Shown here: piece after piece, positions 61,041-64,000 of the stretch
Layout of the letters: every line of letters starts with the position of its first letter
Numbering within the stretch: the first letter of the stretch is position 1
Assembly: GCA_016870995.1 (NCBI GenBank)
Contig: VFZU01000003.1
Coordinates: 1 to 64,000, forward strand
Source: Acidobacteriota bacterium
GTDB lineage: Bacteria > Acidobacteriota > Terriglobia > Bryobacterales > Bryobacteraceae
Direction of reading: 5' to 3'
DNA length: 64,000 nt
Made by a program: the position numbers and the translations under genes
The notes under the pieces: generated by a model
What the model was told of the DNA's origin: nothing
The model's database searches: none
Seen by the model: only the letters and a program-made list of their open reading frames with translations

Positions 61041-61227
61041 TGAGGGCGTCGATCGCTGATCCCATCTCGTCGAGGTCTATCTCACCATGGGCATATCGCG
61101 CGAAGATTAGCTGGGCCTCGGGGCCGGCTTCAAGGCCTTCGAGACGATTGGTGGCGGCTGATTCGGCAAGCGCAGTTTTGCGGGCGTTGAGTTCCTGCTC
61201 GGTGATGGGCGGCTGGCCAATAATCAT
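61000..61227 (-). CDS. vbhA: VbhA-type Fic antitoxin
   Basis: 75 residues. The first helix holds the inhibitory TNRLEG motif (S/T-x-x-x-E-G), which blocks the Fic ATP site in class I toxin-antitoxin pairs. The C-terminal half GEIDLDEMGSAIDAL is standard for the family. The gene overlaps the toxin start by 41 nt, as in known pairs. It looks intact even though the toxin frame is broken. Confidence 0.85.
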   Translation of the reverse strand: MIIGQPPITEQELNARKTALAESAATNRLEGLEAGPEAQLIFARYAHGEIDLDEMGSAIDALNEQQFGPVSLPRD

Positions 61228-61253
61228 GATGTACCTCGTACTTCAGTTATCGC

Positions 61254-62171
61254 CTAAACCGACCGTCTCTTGCGCAGTTCGTCGACGCTGACGGCGAGGA
61301 TGATGATGGCTCCGATGATGGCTTGTTGCCAGTAGGGAGAGATGCCAAGCAGGTCGCTGCCGTTCGAGAGCAGGCCCATGATCAGAGCGCCTACGAGAGT
61401 GCCTAGAACGCTGCCTTCACCGCCCCTGAGGCTGCCTCCACCGATGACGACCGCGGCGATGGCCTGAAGCTCGTAGCCCTGACCAGCGGTGGGCTGGCCG
61501 GTCATCAGGCGGGAGGCCTCAATCATGCCGGCAAGGCCCGTGAGCGCGCCGCAGATCGCATACACACACGTCATGTGGAAGCTCACCGGGATGCCAGCGT
61601 AGAAGGCTGCGTCAGGATTGCTACCGATCGCAAAGCTGTAGCGGCCAAGCTTGGTGTGTTCGAGGATGAAGTGGACCAGCGCACCGCAAGCCAACAGCAC
61701 CCAGAGCACAAAGGGTACGCCGATGAAAGTGCCTTCGCCGAGGTAGCTGAAGCCCGGTGGGATCTTGTGCACCGGTAGCCCATTTGAAATGACCAAGGTG
61801 AGACCGCGGATGATGCCGAGCGTGCCCAGGGTGACGATGAATGAATTGATACGAAGGCGCGTCGTGAGAAAGCCATTGACGAAGCCGCAGAAGGCTCCGG
61901 TGAGGATGCCAACCGCGATGCCGACAGGGATTGGCTGGCCATGCTCCATGGCCATGGTGCCGATGAGCCCACCCATGGCGAGGATTGCGCCGACGCTGAG
62001 GTCGATGCCGCTGGTGATGATGACCATCGTCATGCCGAGAGCCATGATGTTGATGACAGCCGTCTGGCGGATGACGCTTGAGAGGTTGGTCTCTGACAGG
62101 AAGTTCGGTACGAAACAAAGCGAGACGAACAGGACGATGAGAGTGGCAAACGGTAACAACCGTTGGATCAT
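61254..62171 (-). CDS. rbsC: Ribose-type ABC transporter permease
   Basis: 305 residues with about eight or nine membrane helices. The family block VIITSGIDLSVGAILA is near the start, LRINSFIVTLGTLGIIRG in the middle and IAAVVIGGGSLRGGEGSV near the end. It forms the inner-membrane channel for a sugar of the ribose/galactose group. It overlaps the ATPase gene by 4 nt. No binding protein is in the window. Confidence 0.9.
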   Translation of the reverse strand: MIQRLLPFATLIVLFVSLCFVPNFLSETNLSSVIRQTAVINIMALGMTMVIITSGIDLSVGAILAMGGLIGTMAMEHGQPIPVGIAVGILTGAFCGFVNGFLTTRLRINSFIVTLGTLGIIRGLTLVISNGLPVHKIPPGFSYLGEGTFIGVPFVLWVLLACGALVHFILEHTKLGRYSFAIGSNPDAAFYAGIPVSFHMTCVYAICGALTGLAGMIEASRLMTGQPTAGQGYELQAIAAVVIGGGSLRGGEGSVLGTLVGALIMGLLSNGSDLLGISPYWQQAIIGAIIILAVSVDELRKRRSV

Positions 62172-63661
62172 TGGGGGGCCTCTTCTTGTTCAAAGGCGGC
62201 GAGCGCCATGATTTTTTCTTGGGTAGTGCGGCCGGGCAGTTCGCCAGAGATGCGGCCCTGGCGCATGACGAGGATGCGGTCGGCGACCTGGATGAGTTCG
62301 GTGAGTTCGCTTGAGACCATCAGGATCGCGGCACCCTGTTTTGCGAGGCTATCCATGACTTCGAACACTTCTGTCTTGGCTCCAACGTCGATGCCGCGTG
62401 TAGGCTCGTCAAACAGGAACACGCGGGCGCCTTGGGCAACCCACTTGGCGATTACGATCTTCTGTTGATTGCCGCCGCTCAAGCGAGCGCTGCGCTGGGA
62501 GGGGCCGTCGGTTTTGATCCGCAGACGGTCGATGTATTGCTTCTCAGTCGCCGCGAGTTTCGCGGAATCAAGAACGCCAGCGCGCGAGTGAGCGCCAAGG
62601 GAGGAAAGCGTGAGGTTCCACCCGACAGGCAGTTGGGTGGCGAGACCGGTCTTTTGCCGATCTTCCGGAATGAGAGCGATGCCTGCGGCGACCGCGTCAC
62701 GCGGACTGCTGAGTGGCAGCGGCTGACCATCGACGGCAATCGATCCACTTTCAACCGCATCGATGCCAAAGACGGCGCGGCAAAGTTCGGTGCGCCCAGC
62801 ACCCATCAGGCCTGCGATGCCCACGATTTCGCCGGCGCGGACGGTGAGGCTGATGTCATGGAGCAGCCGTGACCGGTTCAGATTTTTGATTTCGAGCAGA
62901 GGCTTGCCGGGCGGGATTGGATTACGCGAGTAAAGCGCCCCGAGGTCACGGCCCACCATGTGCTGGATCAGTTGGGCGCGGGTAAGATCTTTGAGTTCGC
63001 CGGTGTGCACCGTGGCACCGTCGCGCAAAACCGTCACACGATCGCCAACCGAACGAAGCTCTTCAAGCCGGTGTGTGATGTAGATGACCCCGGCGCCCTT
63101 TTCTTTCAGCTTGCTGACGATGGCGAAGACCTCTTTGGTTTCGCTCTCGCTCAGGCTCGATGTGGGTTCGTCAAAGATCAGTAGCGAGGTGCCGCTGGCG
63201 ATGGCACGGCAGATTTCGACCAGTTGGCGTCCGGCGGGACTGAGGCGATCGACACGCCAATCCGCCTTGAGAGGAAAGCCGTGGGATTCGATCAGTTTTG
63301 CCGCGCGCTCCATCATCGCGGATCGCTTGAGGATGCCGAGAGGGCCAGCCTCTTCGCGGCCCAGGAAGATGTTCTCCCCCACGGTGAGGTGCGGGGCAAG
63401 CAGGCTTTCCTGATGAACCATCGCGATCCCGCTGGCTGCTGCTTCCTTGGGGCTGTTGAAGCGCACGGGGCGGCCTTCAAACAGCATCTCGCCGCCATCA
63501 TAGCCTTGCATGCCCGCCACGATTTTCATCATGGTGCTTTTGCCTGCGCCGTTCTCGCCCATCAACAGATGGACTTCTCCTGCGCGGACGGAGAGATTGC
63601 CATTTCGAAGAGCGGTGACCCCGCCGAAACGCTTCTGAACCGATTTCAACTCGAGCAACAT
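62168..63661 (-). CDS. rbsA: Ribose-type ABC transporter ATP-binding protein
   Basis: 497 residues from the ATG at 63661 (a frame to 63760 lacks support). Two ABC domains: the first has GENGAGKST, LSPAGRQLVEI and LLIFDEPTSSL; the second has a degenerate P-loop (GLMGAGRTEL), then LSGGNQQKIVIAKW and LFDEPTRGID. This is the RbsA/MglA double-ABC type. It overlaps rbsC by 4 nt. Confidence 0.93.
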   Translation of the reverse strand: MLLELKSVQKRFGGVTALRNGNLSVRAGEVHLLMGENGAGKSTMMKIVAGMQGYDGGEMLFEGRPVRFNSPKEAAASGIAMVHQESLLAPHLTVGENIFLGREEAGPLGILKRSAMMERAAKLIESHGFPLKADWRVDRLSPAGRQLVEICRAIASGTSLLIFDEPTSSLSESETKEVFAIVSKLKEKGAGVIYITHRLEELRSVGDRVTVLRDGATVHTGELKDLTRAQLIQHMVGRDLGALYSRNPIPPGKPLLEIKNLNRSRLLHDISLTVRAGEIVGIAGLMGAGRTELCRAVFGIDAVESGSIAVDGQPLPLSSPRDAVAAGIALIPEDRQKTGLATQLPVGWNLTLSSLGAHSRAGVLDSAKLAATEKQYIDRLRIKTDGPSQRSARLSGGNQQKIVIAKWVAQGARVFLFDEPTRGIDVGAKTEVFEVMDSLAKQGAAILMVSSELTELIQVADRILVMRQGRISGELPGRTTQEKIMALAAFEQEEAPQ

Positions 63662-63697
63662 CGAAACTACATAGTCTATCCGAGCTTCTAAATCCCA

Positions 63698-64000
63698 GTG
63701 CCAGAATTTACCACCAGTTGTTACATTGATGCTCCCATTGAGCGAGTCTGGGCTTTTCACGAGGCGCCCGACGCGCTTGAGAAGCTGAGCCCGCCGGGTG
63801 CGGGAATTCGCGTCGTCTCCCGCACGGGCGGAATTGGAGTTGGGGCGAGGCTAGTGATCAAAGTGCCCGTGCTCGGGCCGATTGCAGCAGAATGGCATGC
63901 GGTGCATACGGCCTGTTCGCCGCCAAATTTATTTATTGACGAACAAGAGCGGGGACCATTTGCGTATTGGCATCATGAGCATCGATTCGAACGGGAAGGT
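63698..64000 (+). CDS. SRPBCC family protein, partial (runs past the window)
   Basis: 101 codons to the window edge from a GTG at 63698; an in-frame TAA lies just upstream. The start reads CYIDAPIERVWAFHEAPDALEKLSP, the typical first helix and strand of the SRPBCC (START-like) fold, and continues with an RLVIKVPVLGPI strand. The family binds hydrophobic ligands in a deep pocket. Function unknown. It is divergent from the rbsA gene, 36 nt away. Confidence 0.75.
   Translation, partial: MPEFTTSCYIDAPIERVWAFHEAPDALEKLSPPGAGIRVVSRTGGIGVGARLVIKVPVLGPIAAEWHAVHTACSPPNLFIDEQERGPFAYWHHEHRFEREG

Noticed and set aside
1-64000. CRISPR array or tandem repeat array
   Set aside because: No series of regularly spaced repeats was seen in any intergenic region.

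Overview
This window looks like chromosomal DNA from an Acidobacteriota member, most likely a Bryobacter/Solibacter-type lineage. That is an inference from gene content: Tat-exported Gfo/Idh/MocA and xylose-isomerase-like proteins, a BlaI regulator with M56/TonB-type sensors, a small conserved family with an ANR-NA-STGP motif, many secreted peptidases, and a meso-DAP peptidoglycan pathway. No tRNA, rRNA, CRISPR array, insertion sequence or integrase was found.

Layout. (1) 1-10734, plus strand: a tailed-phage structural module. It holds the end of a probable portal, a scaffold-like coiled coil, a P22-like coat protein with its own terminator, head-tail and tail-tube proteins, a tail-assembly-chaperone pair joined by a predicted -1 frameshift, a very short tape-measure-like protein, lambda gpM-like tail-tip proteins, and a 1303-residue protein that appears to fuse a lambda gpL-like four-cysteine domain to a gpJ-like hub. 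Lysis and integration genes are not visible. (2) 10753-22106: housekeeping DNA with an orphan Wzt-like ATPase, two peptidases, a DsrE protein, ffh-rpsP-khpA-rimM-trmD-rplS-rnhB, tandem signal peptidases (the second without its catalytic serine) and a mannose-1-phosphate guanylyltransferase. (3) 22285-33254: sulfatase, a [2Fe-2S] thioredoxin-like protein, a lysine-rich exported peptide, a compact operon (ANR family, HU-like, HU-TIR fusion with a frameshift), uvrC, S9 and M28 peptidases, YjbQ and an aldo/keto reductase. (4) 33405-49488, minus strand: a complete dcw cluster from mraZ to ftsZ, without murB or ddl, with a terminator-like attenuator between ftsL and ftsI. (5) 49695-64000: pyrophosphatase, an SDR, a BlaI/M56 sensor locus whose first sensor has an in-frame amber codon, a Gfo/Idh/MocA-isomerase divergent pair, VapBC, a deoC-PP2C-lysA operon, a Fic/VbhA toxin-antitoxin locus whose toxin also has an in-frame amber codon, a ribose-type ABC transporter, and the start of an SRPBCC protein.

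How it fits together. The dcw cluster, lysA and MurE (DNPR motif) point to a DAP-type cell wall. The exported M20, M24, M28 and S9 peptidases and the sulfatase suggest scavenging of peptides and sulfated glycans. The accessory loci (phage module, HU-TIR operon, BlaI/M56, VapBC, Fic/VbhA) carry nearly all the unusual features. Three of them contain interrupted reading frames (one frameshift, two TAG codons), which is either accessory-gene decay, sequence error or recoding.
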